From: Sarcomyxa edulis
Taxonomy: Eukaryota; Basidiomycota; Agaricomycetes; Agaricales; Mycenaceae
Assembly: GCA_009761415.1 (NCBI GenBank)
Contig: QUOL01000004.1
Span: forward strand, 1,488,001 to 1,552,000
DNA: 64,000 nucleotides
Reading direction: 5' to 3'
The translations under genes and the position numbers were made by a program. Below the pieces are notes generated by a model. It was not told the origin of the DNA, did no database searches, and saw nothing but the letters and a program-made list of their open reading frames with translations. Shown here piece after piece: positions 47,572-58,688 of the stretch; within the stretch, counting starts at the first letter, position 1; every line of letters begins with the position of its first letter.

Positions 47572-50072
47572 TCAGGATGCTATTCCAATCTCGTATCCAG
47601 GATGGTACGAAGCTCGAATGTTGGATTCCTCTTTCTGTGACTGCTGCTGCACTAGTCCATGCCCTCGACTCATGGTCATGGTAGCTGCTTCACCACCCAA
47701 TTGAACAAGATCTTGAGGTTGTTGTTCACCGTCAAACAGAGCTGCGGTCTCCTCTAGCGTTCTCCCTATATCGAAGAAAGGATAAGTACATGAGTTACTA
47801 GTAGCTATGATTTCTCACCCTTCGTCTCCACAAGATACGTCACCACGAATACGAGCTCAACGATAAGCCATCCACAATAAACCAGATAATATTTCCAGGA
47901 GATAGCTTGAATGGCCCACGGGTTAAAGAATTGGTTAAAGGCAGCTGTCAGATATACGGTTAGATTCTGCGTAATTTGAAGTCAGCCCAGTATACCAAAT
48001 TCATACAGAAGATGTACCATGACCGCAAATCCTTTTGCCCTGATTTTATACGGAAGGATTTCCAACGTATAGGCTACCAACATCGGTGTGTACGCAAGAT
48101 CATAGAAGAAGAAGAAAATGAAAATGATTGGAACCGTTGCTTTTGGTCCATTCTGCAGATGAGTAGCGACATACTGAAGATGTAATATGATGACTCACCT
48201 TTGGCGGCTGCAGTGTTGTTGAGTGAACTGAAGAGAGCGGTAGTGAGAGTCCACATCCCAAAAGCTACACAAATAATCAGCACAGAGACAAGGAGTAATC
48301 GATTAGATCCGTACGAACTAATAAGCATGCCGGTATTAGAGATAATAAATAAAGGTCGTCGGCCAATTTTGTCAATGAGCATGGCACCTGACAGGGCAAC
48401 GACCACGTTGAATATCTGCAGAACAATTCGCCTCAATACGGGCCACTGAAGCAGCGTCATCAGATGGAACCACCTGTAAACCCCCATTTATAGCGGCTTT
48501 TGTCTTGGTACTGTTGATTCCGACACCTTCCAAGACAAGGTTTATATAATACGACACGAGTCCATTGCCACTGAGAAGATAGATAGCGTAAACTTCCGGG
48601 GAGAAAATGTATATTTAGACTAACCTCCACTGAGAAAACATCGCAATCGCTACGACGATTTTCATCCGTTTCCTGTTTCCGTGGGTAGCGAACAAAGACA
48701 AGTAGGACGTGCTTTTGTTAATCTCCTCCTCTTGTCTCAGGGCGTGCCGTATCTGCGCCAGCTCGAATACAACGAGAGGATCCCTTTCGTCACCTCCGTT
48801 GGCATGATACCGGGCTAATATGTGTGCTGCCTTTCCTTCCTAGAAAATCCGTCGCGGTAAGTTCGGATCGGTTGTAATTCAAGTTGATGGAACAAACCAA
48901 GCCTTGGGAAACTAGATACCGCGGGCTCTCTGGTATGAACCTATCCGTTCTCTCAGCTTGATTCGTTTAGATTATCAGAACGTGATGATACTCACCAAAC
49001 GACGCATACTTGTAGTAACGGTACGATAGCTTGCACGAGGGTTGGCGCTCGCCATGACCAAACACTTCCATCCGCACCATCATATGCACCAAAGCATACC
49101 TACAGTCGGAGTATAAGCGGAATAATAGGACTCTCATGAAGATGCATATACCCAAGCAGCTATGATACTGCCAAAGTACCAGCTCGTGTTGTATACGGAC
49201 GTGATCTTCCCTCGCTATTTTACAGACATCAGCAAAGCGAAAGTCGCTAAAGAAAAAGCGATGATCACATACCTGTGTAGGATACGCGAGTTCAATGAGT
49301 AAGAGGGGCGCTGCGTTCAAACAAAACGTCAAACCAAAGCCGACTAAAGAGAAGGTGGAAAGTCAATATGCAGAAGAGGCCCAAGAAGACATGATATCGA
49401 GACTGACTAGTGACTCGAGCAGCAATGAACATGGCTACAGTCGTAGCTGCGAATTGTAATGAAACTCCACCGAGCATGACTATACTTCCGATGAACAGGG
49501 TTCCTCGTCGACCCAGTAGAGTCGAATCAGAAGCATATGGGGTGAATGGTAGACCCTTGATAATCACGATATAGTACACGATCTATGGTGAGTATATCTG
49601 ACTACTGCAAGTCAAGAGTGAGATGACTTACAAGCAGACCGCCGATGCTCTGAGCAGAATTGATGAGTCCTAGAGAAGGACTTCAGCCTGAGCTTGAGAG
49701 CATCCTGAACAGAGGGACTGAATCTCACCTAAAGCTGAACCTGCAGGATGATGGAAATACTCCTGCCAGTCCGGTAAGATCTGTAGGCCTAGGTCAACCG
49801 TGACGTGGCGGGCTAGAGTCAAATATCCCAGAAAGTTCTCCGGAGGGTCTCTCTTACCGTTGACCAAGGAAGAATCCAAACCATTGACGGACGCGGTAAT
49901 GAGAGGCAAGAACAGGCATATGTTCAACATCAATATACCTATAGATATCAAAATCGCGTCAATTTTGAATCTTCGGGGAAAAGAGAGAGAGAGACGTGCC
50001 ATGATTTCTCCACCACGGACCACGATGAATAAAATCCACAATGGTCCACTCTGGGATAGCCGGAGGAGCCAT
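47572..50072 (-). CDS. MFS sugar/H+ symporter (lactose-permease-like)
   Basis: A 12-helix sugar porter of the plasma membrane. Blocks in order: PEWTIVDFIHRGPWW, LPLITASVNGLDSSLVNG, LPDWQEYFHHPAGSALG, GRRGTLFIGSIVMLGG, AARVTIGFGLTFCLNAAP, WYFGSIIAAWVCFGA, WFIPESPRYLVSQG, a large central loop, MFSQWSGNGLVSYYINL, LIDKIGRRPLFIIS, IFIFFFFYDLAYTPML, YTLEILPYKIRAKG and VETKGRTLEETAALFDG. The PESPR and ETKGR signatures and the duplicated GRR loops define the family. The ending QSQKEESNIRASY... is polar and cytosolic. The start at 50072 gives the usual short N-terminal tail. Pairing with an amylase suggests uptake of sugars from alpha-glucans or other glycosides, but substrate choice cannot be read. 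Confidence 0.85.
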
Positions 50073-51249
50073 GCCAGTGACTCTGATCAGTTTCCTATCG
50101 AGTAGGCAAGACCAATGCGAGATAGGGCTGAGGAAGACGAGGAGAGATCTACATCTTTCGTAACATGACCATTAATATACAGAAGGTATACTGACCCCGC
50201 TTGAAAGAAGGTTGGATAGAAGCCCTTCCGGAAGGTCAAGGGGTGAAATGCGGGGTAAGTGGTTCCATCCGTTGGGAAAGCGCATACGCCATCATCAGAC
50301 TTAAAGCAGAGGAGCGGGTAAAGACCGGGGTTTCGAGAGAAAACGTGATACTCGGAGGAAACTTCGTGACCATCAGGGTAACATGAGGGCAAGAAACTTC
50401 AAGATATACCTCGGGCATTCTTCGCACAAAAGTGACATGCATCTTTAACCATGGTAAGATGGTAAAAGTATAGTTCGTTGATAGATGCGGACTCTCGCCA
50501 ATAATCGCGTCAGTTGCACGCTGATATCATCGAGATGAAACTGTGGAATCTGTGAATAGACTGGCAAACTGTGAATCCACTGATAGTTATACACGAAGAA
50601 GGCACTGGCACTGACGGGCATATCACGGTGCAAGGAAGTCCGCAGGGGCCGCATGGTATGAAAGGAACATGATGAGAGGTCACGTCGTCCTGCCTTGTTG
50701 GAAGGTTCAGTGGATAATGTGCACTACATTCGGATACTACTAGTACGTCGTCGTCAGTCAGAAAGAGGACGATCAATCGTACTCACCATGCATATGCATC
50801 TTCTGAAAACCCAGACCTCATCTCACGCACAACTTAGAAAATGCAAGAACCAACGAAAGAATAACCATTCTAAAAGTCGGAGAGGGTAGTCATTCGAATC
50901 ATGAAGAAAAAACGTTGCGTACGTAAAAAGAAACATATACAACAACTAATCTTTCATATTCAAGAAACACAAAAATAAGAATCGAAATGGCTTTTGTCTC
51001 GGACGAGTCAAACTGGGGGTAGTGAAATGATTCTTGTGTGGAGGGGATATATGTATAAGGCAGGGAGGGGAGGGAATAGAAAAGACGACGACACTGGTCA
51101 TTGATTAAGGGGATACGAGGGGGAGGACAGTACTTATTGAGGACTGAAAAAGAGAACGACTGTATCGCGCTGGATAAGTGGATATGGGGGAAAAGTTGTC
51201 CAAGTTCAGAAGCAAAGAAGACCGACAATCCATTTCTCGATATACCCGC
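50073..51249. other. Intergenic stretch, nothing supported
   Basis: Several open frames of 60-100 codons occur on the minus strand (50087-50392, 50445-50776) with no recognisable family or exon chain. The right part (50900-51249) is probably the 3' flank of the Kre9/Knh1-like gene. Confidence 0.4.
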
Positions 51250-52343
51250 TTATGCCAATAGAACCATGATAGCAGCACCGATGATACCGGCGGCACCGTA
51301 CATGGAGTTGGTGACAGCGCTGTTGGTGGTGCTTGTTGTCGCTGCTGCTGCACCAGATGAGGCAGTGGTGGAAGCGCGGCTGGTGGTGGAACTGCAAAGC
51401 AAGTCAGCTTCTGGATATACACTGAACACTGTCTGGATACACGTACCCAGGAGCGGTGGTAGAAGCGCCTGATGCTGTTGAATGCGAAGAAATTGAGGCA
51501 GAGCTCGCAGTAGTAGTAGCAGCAATTGAAGAAGTCGCACCACCAGAGGTTGTGGCGACCGATGAGGCAGACCCAGCCGAGGAAACGGATCCGGTGCTGG
51601 AGGCGGCGGAGGAGTCACTGCTTGAGGCTTGAGCTACACCAACGCAAGAGGTGTTCGCTGTACAGCACGGGCAAGTCAGCGAATGCTCGACATAAATGAC
51701 GCGAGAGATGCTTACATCCAGGGAGGATGTCGAACGCGGCGGACAAGGCGGTTTGACCGGTCGAATCACGGAGGGCAAGACCAACGCTGGTACCTTCACA
51801 AATCAAGCTCGATCAGCGGGGTTACACACACGAACCAATGCGAAAGCTGGACTCACCAACGGGCTGGTTGGCTATCCATGTGAAGGAAGTGCCGGTTTGC
51901 GCACCCAAGTCTTCGAGAGCAGCTGCGCCGGGTTGGTTGCCGGGTTGGATGCTGCGCGTTATGGTCAGTGGACAAGTCATCGAAATAGATCAAGGAAAGA
52001 CATACAACTAGATGAAATGAACGGGACCCAAAGTCAATACTGAAAACTCTCGCAGTCAAGTTCAGACGCAGCACGAACCAACTCGTACGGGGCTAAACGG
52101 CGGCCTCAACGTTAGCGGAGGCATATAATGTAGAGAATGTGATTCGACGCACCAACACCTCCAGACCACTGGAGAAGGATGGGGAGACAAACGACGACGT
52201 TCGAGCTGCGGAGAGCCGATTAGCCGCAAGTTGGTGAAAAAACGGAAATAAAAAACGTACGGGGTGTTAATGGTGAACGTTTGAGCCAAAGCACCAGTGG
52301 CGAGAGCAGCCAAAGCGGCGAGGGGAGCGAAGACAGACTTCAT
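51250..52343 (-). CDS. Secreted Ser/Thr-rich GPI-anchored protein, Kre9/Knh1-like N-terminal domain
   Basis: The signal peptide reads MKSVFAPLAALAALATGALA with cleavage before QTFTINTP. The mature N-terminal domain follows the Kre9/Knh1 pattern: NVVVCLPILLQWSGGV, GNQPGAAALEDLGAQTGTSF then TWIANQPVGTSVGLALRDST, ending with a Cys in NTSC. A long Ser/Thr/Ala-rich stalk follows, a target for O-mannosylation. The protein closes with a small-residue omega-like site and hydrophobic tail (MYGAAGIIGAAIMVLLA), as in GPI-anchored wall proteins. Such proteins are abundant in mushrooms and are thought to act in the cell wall; the precise role is unknown. The expected introns break the Knh1 domain into four exons. 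Confidence 0.82.
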
Positions 52344-52789
52344 TGTGAAATAGTTGAGCAAAAGTGAAGAACGTCGGTGGGAAGGCAAAGAGCAACGGTT
52401 GGGCAAAAACGGGGACCCACGAGTCGGTCCACTTTATATCAACTCGGCCTTGTTTGGCCTCCAATCACAGAAGCGAGCCCCATCAGTCTAGAACCATCTC
52501 AACTCGCTATTCTTCCAATCCTTGATTTTATCTACACAAATTATACAACATAGCTGACATCCACCTGTTCATCTCCTCGTTTTTTCTAGCTTTTTTTCTG
52601 TACTAGAATCGTCAAAACTCGTCCAGTTCTCACTCGGATGGACCCGTGTGGATAGGCACGTAACTAAGTATAAAAATTCCGATGACAACAAGAATGACGA
52701 ACATAATACAAGGCAGGCAGCATGAGCAACGAGTTTACAGGCAGCATGGATGCAGCGCGTCGGCGTCGCGTCGCGTCGCGTCAGGGCGC

Positions 52790-54067
52790 TCACTTCACAA
52801 TGTGAAGGGTCGTGGTCAATCCATAGTGATCGCTCGTGAAAAAAGACTTGCCAATCGCATCAGTCTTCAGCCCAACGCCAATTCTCTCCGGCACGTCGAT
52901 TCGGTACTGGCCACCCTTGGGCACGAACAGTACCTTGTCTAGACGCCCCGGAGGGAATTTGCCACCTCCTTGATACCCCCAGGTAAACCCAGACTCATCG
53001 TCGTCTCCCTTCTTCCACGCATCCCACAGCCCATTCTTTTCGGTCAGCGTGCGATCAGACTCCCCAATCGAGTTCAGATCCCCACACAATACGGCCCCGT
53101 ACAAATACCTCTGCTGAAGGTACTTGGCGATGAGCAACATCTCTATCCCGCGGCTCTGCTCTCCCTCTGGCAAAGAGTCAAGATGCGTATTGATCACCCG
53201 AATCTTCACAATGCGTGAGCTAGGGCTACGCTTCGACGTAGGGACACTGAGGTACACATCAGTCACTACCGCCGTCCTATCCTGTTCTGAGCTTCCGAAA
53301 ACAAGCAAATGCGCATCTCCAAGAGGTACCTCTCTCGAGATGAGCGTGACATTGCCATACACGGCGCTCGGCCACTTTTTAGGCGACATGGGCGTCACCA
53401 TGAAATGGCGTCTGATCCATTCATGGTCCATCATTGTATCAAACGCGCGAACGTGGACTTCCTGAAGCAAGAGGCAGCAGGGTTCTGGCGCTCTACCGTC
53501 CTCGCACCCAAACACCTCCTTTTGAAGGTAATCGAGCGCAGTGGTCATGCGTTGCGGTTGACATTGGGTGAAATAATCGAGGTTCCAGGTGACGATCTGT
53601 ATCTCGGACGGGATATACTCGCTATTAGGATCGTCATTACCCGCTGGCTTGTACTTTGTGACGTTCTTCCAGCGACCCCTCGATACGCTATAACGGCAAG
53701 CCCGCAACTCTCTGTCTTCATTCTTTCTCTGCGCTAGTGGTATACGTCGACTGTGTGGCTCGGATTCTCTGGGGTTTTCAATGGATCGACTGAGCTGTGG
53801 CGAACTACGACGGTGGGTCTGTGCAGCCTGAGATTGCCCTGAGGGACCTGGATCGTTCGACGAAGGTGCGGGGATCGAATCTAAGGGTTGCTTGATATCG
53901 CCTTCCTTGGCTTTCCCTTTCCCTTTGTCTTTGCCTTTACCCTTCAAAGCTTTCTTCGATTGCCCTCCTACATGAGATACGGAATCATCTGCTTCAACTG
54001 CTTCCTCTTCTTCGTCTGAATAGATAGGTGGTATGTAGATCTCAAAGTCAGGAGGATAATCGTCCAT
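52790..54067 (-). CDS. Endonuclease/exonuclease/phosphatase family protein, TDP2-like
   Basis: A single exon of 425 residues from MDDYPPDF. The N-terminal third is acidic, then Lys/Gly-rich (KGKGKDKGKGKAKEG) and Ser/Pro-rich. The catalytic domain carries the family motifs in order: IVTWNLDYFTQ, CCLLLQEVHV (metal-binding Glu), YGNVTLISR, RTAVVTDVYL, VINTHLDSLPEGE, AVLCGDLNSIGESD (Asp and Asn), LDKVLFVP and FTSDHYGLTTTL (Asp-His pair). The TWN, LQE, GDLN and SDHxGL set is as in TDP2, which releases topoisomerase II tyrosyl-DNA links, though other members cleave RNA or phosphoinositides. An upstream in-frame ATG exists near 54175, but the acidic MDD start is favoured. Confidence 0.78.
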   Translation of the reverse strand: MDDYPPDFEIYIPPIYSDEEEEAVEADDSVSHVGGQSKKALKGKGKDKGKGKAKEGDIKQPLDSIPAPSSNDPGPSGQSQAAQTHRRSSPQLSRSIENPRESEPHSRRIPLAQRKNEDRELRACRYSVSRGRWKNVTKYKPAGNDDPNSEYIPSEIQIVTWNLDYFTQCQPQRMTTALDYLQKEVFGCEDGRAPEPCCLLLQEVHVRAFDTMMDHEWIRRHFMVTPMSPKKWPSAVYGNVTLISREVPLGDAHLLVFGSSEQDRTAVVTDVYLSVPTSKRSPSSRIVKIRVINTHLDSLPEGEQSRGIEMLLIAKYLQQRYLYGAVLCGDLNSIGESDRTLTEKNGLWDAWKKGDDDESGFTWGYQGGGKFPPGRLDKVLFVPKGGQYRIDVPERIGVGLKTDAIGKSFFTSDHYGLTTTLHIVK

Positions 54068-54394
54068 CCTCAAAGTTCGGGGTAGGGGGAAGGGGAGGCG
54101 TCTGGAAGTGTGGCGAGTCTGATAGGACCTTTTGTACCGCCGAAATCGAAAATAAAAGTAGAACTGATCATACAATCGTGATTCGTGGGGGCTATAAGTT
54201 CCCTGTCACGAGTACCTCCATAACGTCCTACACGAGGCGATATAAGAACCCACACCTAAGGAACATCGATATCGATCGACTTTCGCGGTTCTTATAAATG
54301 CCTCGGGGTTTATACGGGCAACTAACTATAATAGCAAGGGACTTTTGATAAGTGAATTATAATTGCGGACAGTGAGGATATACAGAATTTCTGC

Positions 54395-56126
54395 TCAGAG
54401 TTCAGCAGTAGCTCTACCGATGATACCCTCCACATCCTCCTTCACTTCCTCGACTTTCTTCTCAGCGAAAGCGCTCAGGATGTTGGCCTTGATCTTGATT
54501 TCATCCAATTTTGATGGTGCCAACGTGCGTTTCTTAAGAATAGAAGCCAATCTGGACCAGGTGTAAAAAGATTAAGAATCAAGACAGGTCTAGAGAACAA
54601 AGAAATCCGTTGACGAACCGGTTGGACTCTTTCTCGAGATAATCTTCAGTACCATTGACGACTTTTTCCATGACGCGGAGATAGTGTTTGGAGGCACTGC
54701 CAGCTGTTGCAGCGAGGACAGCTGCTTCCTTGAGAATGGAACTTCTAGCATCTGCACTGGCCACGAAGAATTTGCTTGCAAGGGCGTCAAAGTCGGCGAG
54801 GCGCCCAGCCTACAGGATGAACACATTAAGCAAAGCTGTTCTTGTAGAACTCAGGAAAATGAAAGAAGCTTACATCATCAGCGAGACCACCGCCCACGGC
54901 ACGTTGAGTACCGCATTTCTCGTTGAGGAAGGCGACGAATTCAGCTTCTGACCGACCGCCATCGTAGTCCTCAGGCTCTTTGTTATTCTTGGAGAAGAAT
55001 TTAATTGTTGGGAAAGACGAGACTCCGTATTTCTGAGCGAGCTCGGCGTTCTTTTTGTCGTCTCCATCTACGTTTGCTACGATGCACTGGTGTTGGTCGG
55101 AATTATTGGAAGATGAACATACGAAGATCCTGCAGATGCACTCACGTTGCTCTCAGGTTTGAACGTGGTCGCGACTGCAGAGAGATTGTATAAATAGATG
55201 TAATGTTTTTGGAGATGGGATAAGTATAAGTGCGCACCTTGTTCGTATGTTGGTTTCATCTTCTTACAGTGTCCGCACCATGGCGCCTGTCCAGAGAGAG
55301 ATGTTTGTAAGCTCAACACCAGGGTTATCAATTTGAGAAGATAAATACCGTGAATGCAACCAGAACGTCGTTAGTCGGGTCCATTACAACCTTGTCGAAT
55401 GAATGAACATCGAGAATGAGGGTTTCCGGTGGAGGAGGGGGCTTGATGTTGGACTTGACGCCAGAGTTCTTTGTTACACTGGAACAGCATAAATTTAACG
55501 ATGCAAGAAGGGTCAAGTTGTGTACTCACAATGTGGAAAGGCTCTCGAGATCACGAGCGGCCTCGAAAGGCTGGACTGAACCGTCGGCGTTGAACCATTT
55601 AAGAGCTGTATTAAGCATTGTGAGCGGGCGCGACGCGACTACTTGCACTGTAAACATACTTGGGTAGCCAGTTACACCGAACTTCTGTCCTGTGGGCTTG
55701 CCCTGACCGTCGGCGTCAACTTTCGCGATGATGACTTTGTCTTTTGCGTGGGCGTAGGCATCTGCCAGTTGTTCATATATAGGAGCAAGGTTCTGACCGG
55801 CAAATAGTCAGCTGTGACACTTGACCATAAGTCGAAGACGACGTGCGTACTTTGCAATGTCCACTACAAGTCAGACGCGATATCAGCGAAAAGAGAGCGG
55901 TATATCAAGCTTATATAAACGTACCACCAAGGCGCAAAGCTGAAACTGGCGTGAGTAACATGGTCGTTTCCTAACAAGTACTTCTGACTTACAACTCGAC
56001 AAGGGCTGGTGTGCCTTTCCCTATTGTTTCCTCGAATACAGCGGGGTCTGCCAAGTCGAGAACATTAGATGCACTGGCACCTAAAGCCAGCAAAGACGCA
56101 GCAAGAAGAGAAAGGGAAAGTCTCAT
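54395..56126 (-). CDS. Protein disulfide isomerase, ERp38/P5 type with ERp29 C-terminal domain
   Basis: An ER lumen oxidoreductase that forms and shuffles disulfides. The signal peptide is MRLSLSLLAASLLALGASA. The first thioredoxin domain has EFFAPWCGHCK, built from two tiny exons (15 and 13 bases, near 55909-55926 and 55849-55862) that split the first Cys codon; it continues VIIAKVDADGQGKPTGQKFG and TGYPSLKWFNADGS. The second thioredoxin domain has APWCGHCKKMKPTYEQ, NVDGDDKKNAELAQKYGVSS and FPTIKFFSKNNKEPEDYDGG. An ERp29-like helical domain follows (ALASKFFVASADARSSILKE, EKVVNGTEDYLEKESNRF) and the end is IIGRATAEL. The classical KDEL/HDEL-type signal is not literal; TAEL is a weak match, so ER retention should be checked. 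Confidence 0.88.
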
Positions 56127-56506
56127 GGTGGTTGGAAAGCAAGAAAGTTTGGAGAGACTACGTGGAGATTCCACACGCACGACCAGGTAATACTCGATCG
56201 GCTCGGCATCATCCCGATCTCTCTTTTGCCGAATAAAAATATAATTCCTGTAAATCTCACCCTCGACGACCTGCTCGCCAGTCTTTCTCATTGACAAGTA
56301 CCGGTGTACTTCCATTTCTCATCGCAAAACTGACCATCAGAGGCCGGTCTAGCGTGCTCAATTTTGGCTCATCAGTCAGCGAGAACCAAGTCAAAAAATC
56401 GGCCAATTTTACTCAGCACACCATCGGTACCGGGTTCCATTTTAAAGGCATACAAATCTAATACTTAAACTCCAACAGATCATCTTAGAACCATTGACTT
56501 TTGACT

Positions 56507-58047
56507 ATGGCCTCTACCCACCCAGATAACGTCGAAACCGAGGAAGACGAAGGCGATCAGTACATCGCAGCAGATGATGTCCTAGCTGAAGTACCGGACG
56601 ACGGTACCGGTGACGAACCCATGGATGAAGACGATGATGACGAAGAAGACGAAGCAGGTGATACACTTGGAGAAATGGCTGCAGGCTCTTCAAATGTCGA
56701 GGAGCCTTACGAAAACAATTCGGTCCAAGACTTCACGAATCACGGAATCTCCGTTTTTACTGTCTCAGCCCATCCCACCGAAGCGCTTGCCGTCTCAGGA
56801 GGAGAGGACGACCTAGGATATATATGGGATATCACCGATGGCGAGGTCATCCTGAAATTGACTGGACACACGGATAGTGTGATATGTACCGGCTTCAGTG
56901 CTGATGGGGAGATGGTCGCTACTGGTGGGATGGACGGTAAGATTAGGATATGGCGGAGGGTTGGCAAAGAGAATTGGAGAAATTGGGAATTTTTGACAGA
57001 ACTGCAAGGACCAGACGAAGTGATGGTGCGTTATAATCATTGCGCTTCGGAAATGCTGCGTTCTAATCGGCATATTGTAACCACAGTTCCTGCGATGGCA
57101 TCCGAAAGGAAATGTTCTTCTGGCGGGATCAAATGATACTACCGTATGGCTATGGCAATGTAAGGAAACATTGCATCCCCGATCCTTGATCGTTCGCTCG
57201 TGATATTAACCATTGCTTCTATAGTACCTTCGGGGAATACGATGCAAGTATTTGCCGGTCACACGGGTGCAGTCCAATGCGGGGAATTTACGCCAGATGG
57301 TATTTTTCCATACCCCACTGCATTAGTTGAGAAGTGAGACTGACATAATTCTTTCTCGGTGTTGATAGGTAAACGCATAGTGACAGCTTGCGCAGATGGC
57401 ATGTTGATCTTCTGGGATCCTCGGTCATCTACGCCCGTTTTCAAGCTTACCCCGGACGATGCAAGATTCAACCTTGATGGTATCACATCTTTGGGCGTCA
57501 ACCCTTCCTCGAGCTTGGCGGTAGTAGGTGGCGCCGCAGGGGGTCTCCGAGTTGTCAGTCTCAGCAAGGGGGAAGTCATACAAGCCCTCGGAGGACACAC
57601 TGAAGGAGAAAGCATAGAGGCCGTGCAGTTCGTCGATCTGACCAATGCTGGTGCAAACAGTGGTCCGGGTGTTGTTGTGACGGGAGCTACTGACGGAAAG
57701 GCATGTATATGGGATCTCAGCACAATGCGGTTGCGAGCTACATTAGAACATCAGGTATGAATCCTCAATTTTTTTATTTTGAACATTGTTACTGAGACTT
57801 GAATTCTTCGTAGGACGCCGTGACTACCTTGCTTGCACATCCATCACCCAAAGGGTACCTCGTTGTCTCGGGGTCTGCCGATAAGACTCTTCGGACGTGG
57901 GATGCACGTACAGGCAAACTAATCCGAGAACATAAGGGCCATCATGGACCCGTCCTGGGCGCTGCCCTCGGATTGGGAGGCTCAGTTGTCATCAGCGCCG
58001 GAGATGATGGTGATTGTCTAGTGTTTACTACAGAAGCCGCTGAATAA
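56507..58047 (+). CDS. sqt1: WD40 protein of the AAMP/Sqt1 family
   Basis: Yeast Sqt1 is the dedicated chaperone of ribosomal protein uL16 in late 60S assembly; the human relative is AAMP. The N-terminus is strongly acidic (EDDGTGDEPMDEDDDDEEDE-like), as in Sqt1. WD repeats follow: FTVSAHPTEALAVSGGEDDL with YIWDITDGE, LTGHTDSVICTGFSADGEM, GGMDGKIRIWRRVG, GSNDTTVWLWQLPSG, FAGHTGAVQCGEFTPDGKRI, CADGMLIFWDPRS, GGHTEGESIEAVQF, GATDGKACIWDLSTM, GSADKTLRTWDARTGKLI and a closing GDDGDCLVFTTEAAE. Eight blades can be counted. Four introns interrupt the gene, for example after GPDEVM and before TMQVFAGHTG. Confidence 0.87.
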
Positions 58048-58688
58048 ACAGATGTCCTCTTGACGATGAGGACATGTTGCCGACGAACAAAACTCACCAT
58101 TCTTCCAATCAACGAATGCCAAAAATAGCTTTGAGTAGTAAGTCTTTGTCAAGATCTTCTTAACTTAACATCTCGTTGGAGCCTGCTTTTCTTTGATCGA
58201 GGTTTCATCAGGCAGTTAATTCCAGTCCCTTGCTCAGTAATCATGTAGTCAAGAATCAATATTCTACCGTCCACTCTTCTGGGTTCATTGTGATTGGACC
58301 GCAACCTCACTGTAATCGTGAGCAAAACTTTGTAGGCTCGCGACTAGCCTGACATGGGCAGACTAGTTGCGACTCTGCATAGAGAAGTCTTTCATTTCTG
58401 ATTTGATAGATCAGACCTGTGCACGCATCTCCAAGGAGTATCAACGCTTAGATACCCAGTCGGAATCGCCAAGTAACTTGACTGCTATAAAGGTTGGAGC
58501 CTTCGCTCAGAGGTTCAATATTCCAGTCAGTTTTCAGTCTCTCTACTTCATTTCAAACCCTCAACGAAGAGCTGCGCTCTTCACCCCACACTCGTTCCCC
58601 TTCACACATTCTATCGTCGCCTCAGCCGACCCATTCCATTCGTTCCACCACACCGACTTGTCATTCCACCACATTCGTTTTATCAGTC
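58048..58688. promoter_or_regulatory. Promoter region of the secreted propeller-like gene
   Basis: No gene is supported. The stretch ends in a C/T-rich leader (58590-58688) just before the ATG, a common feature of highly expressed fungal genes. Two overlapping open frames (58367-58810 and 58494-58961) run through it but do not match the exon pattern of the downstream gene. Confidence 0.35.
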
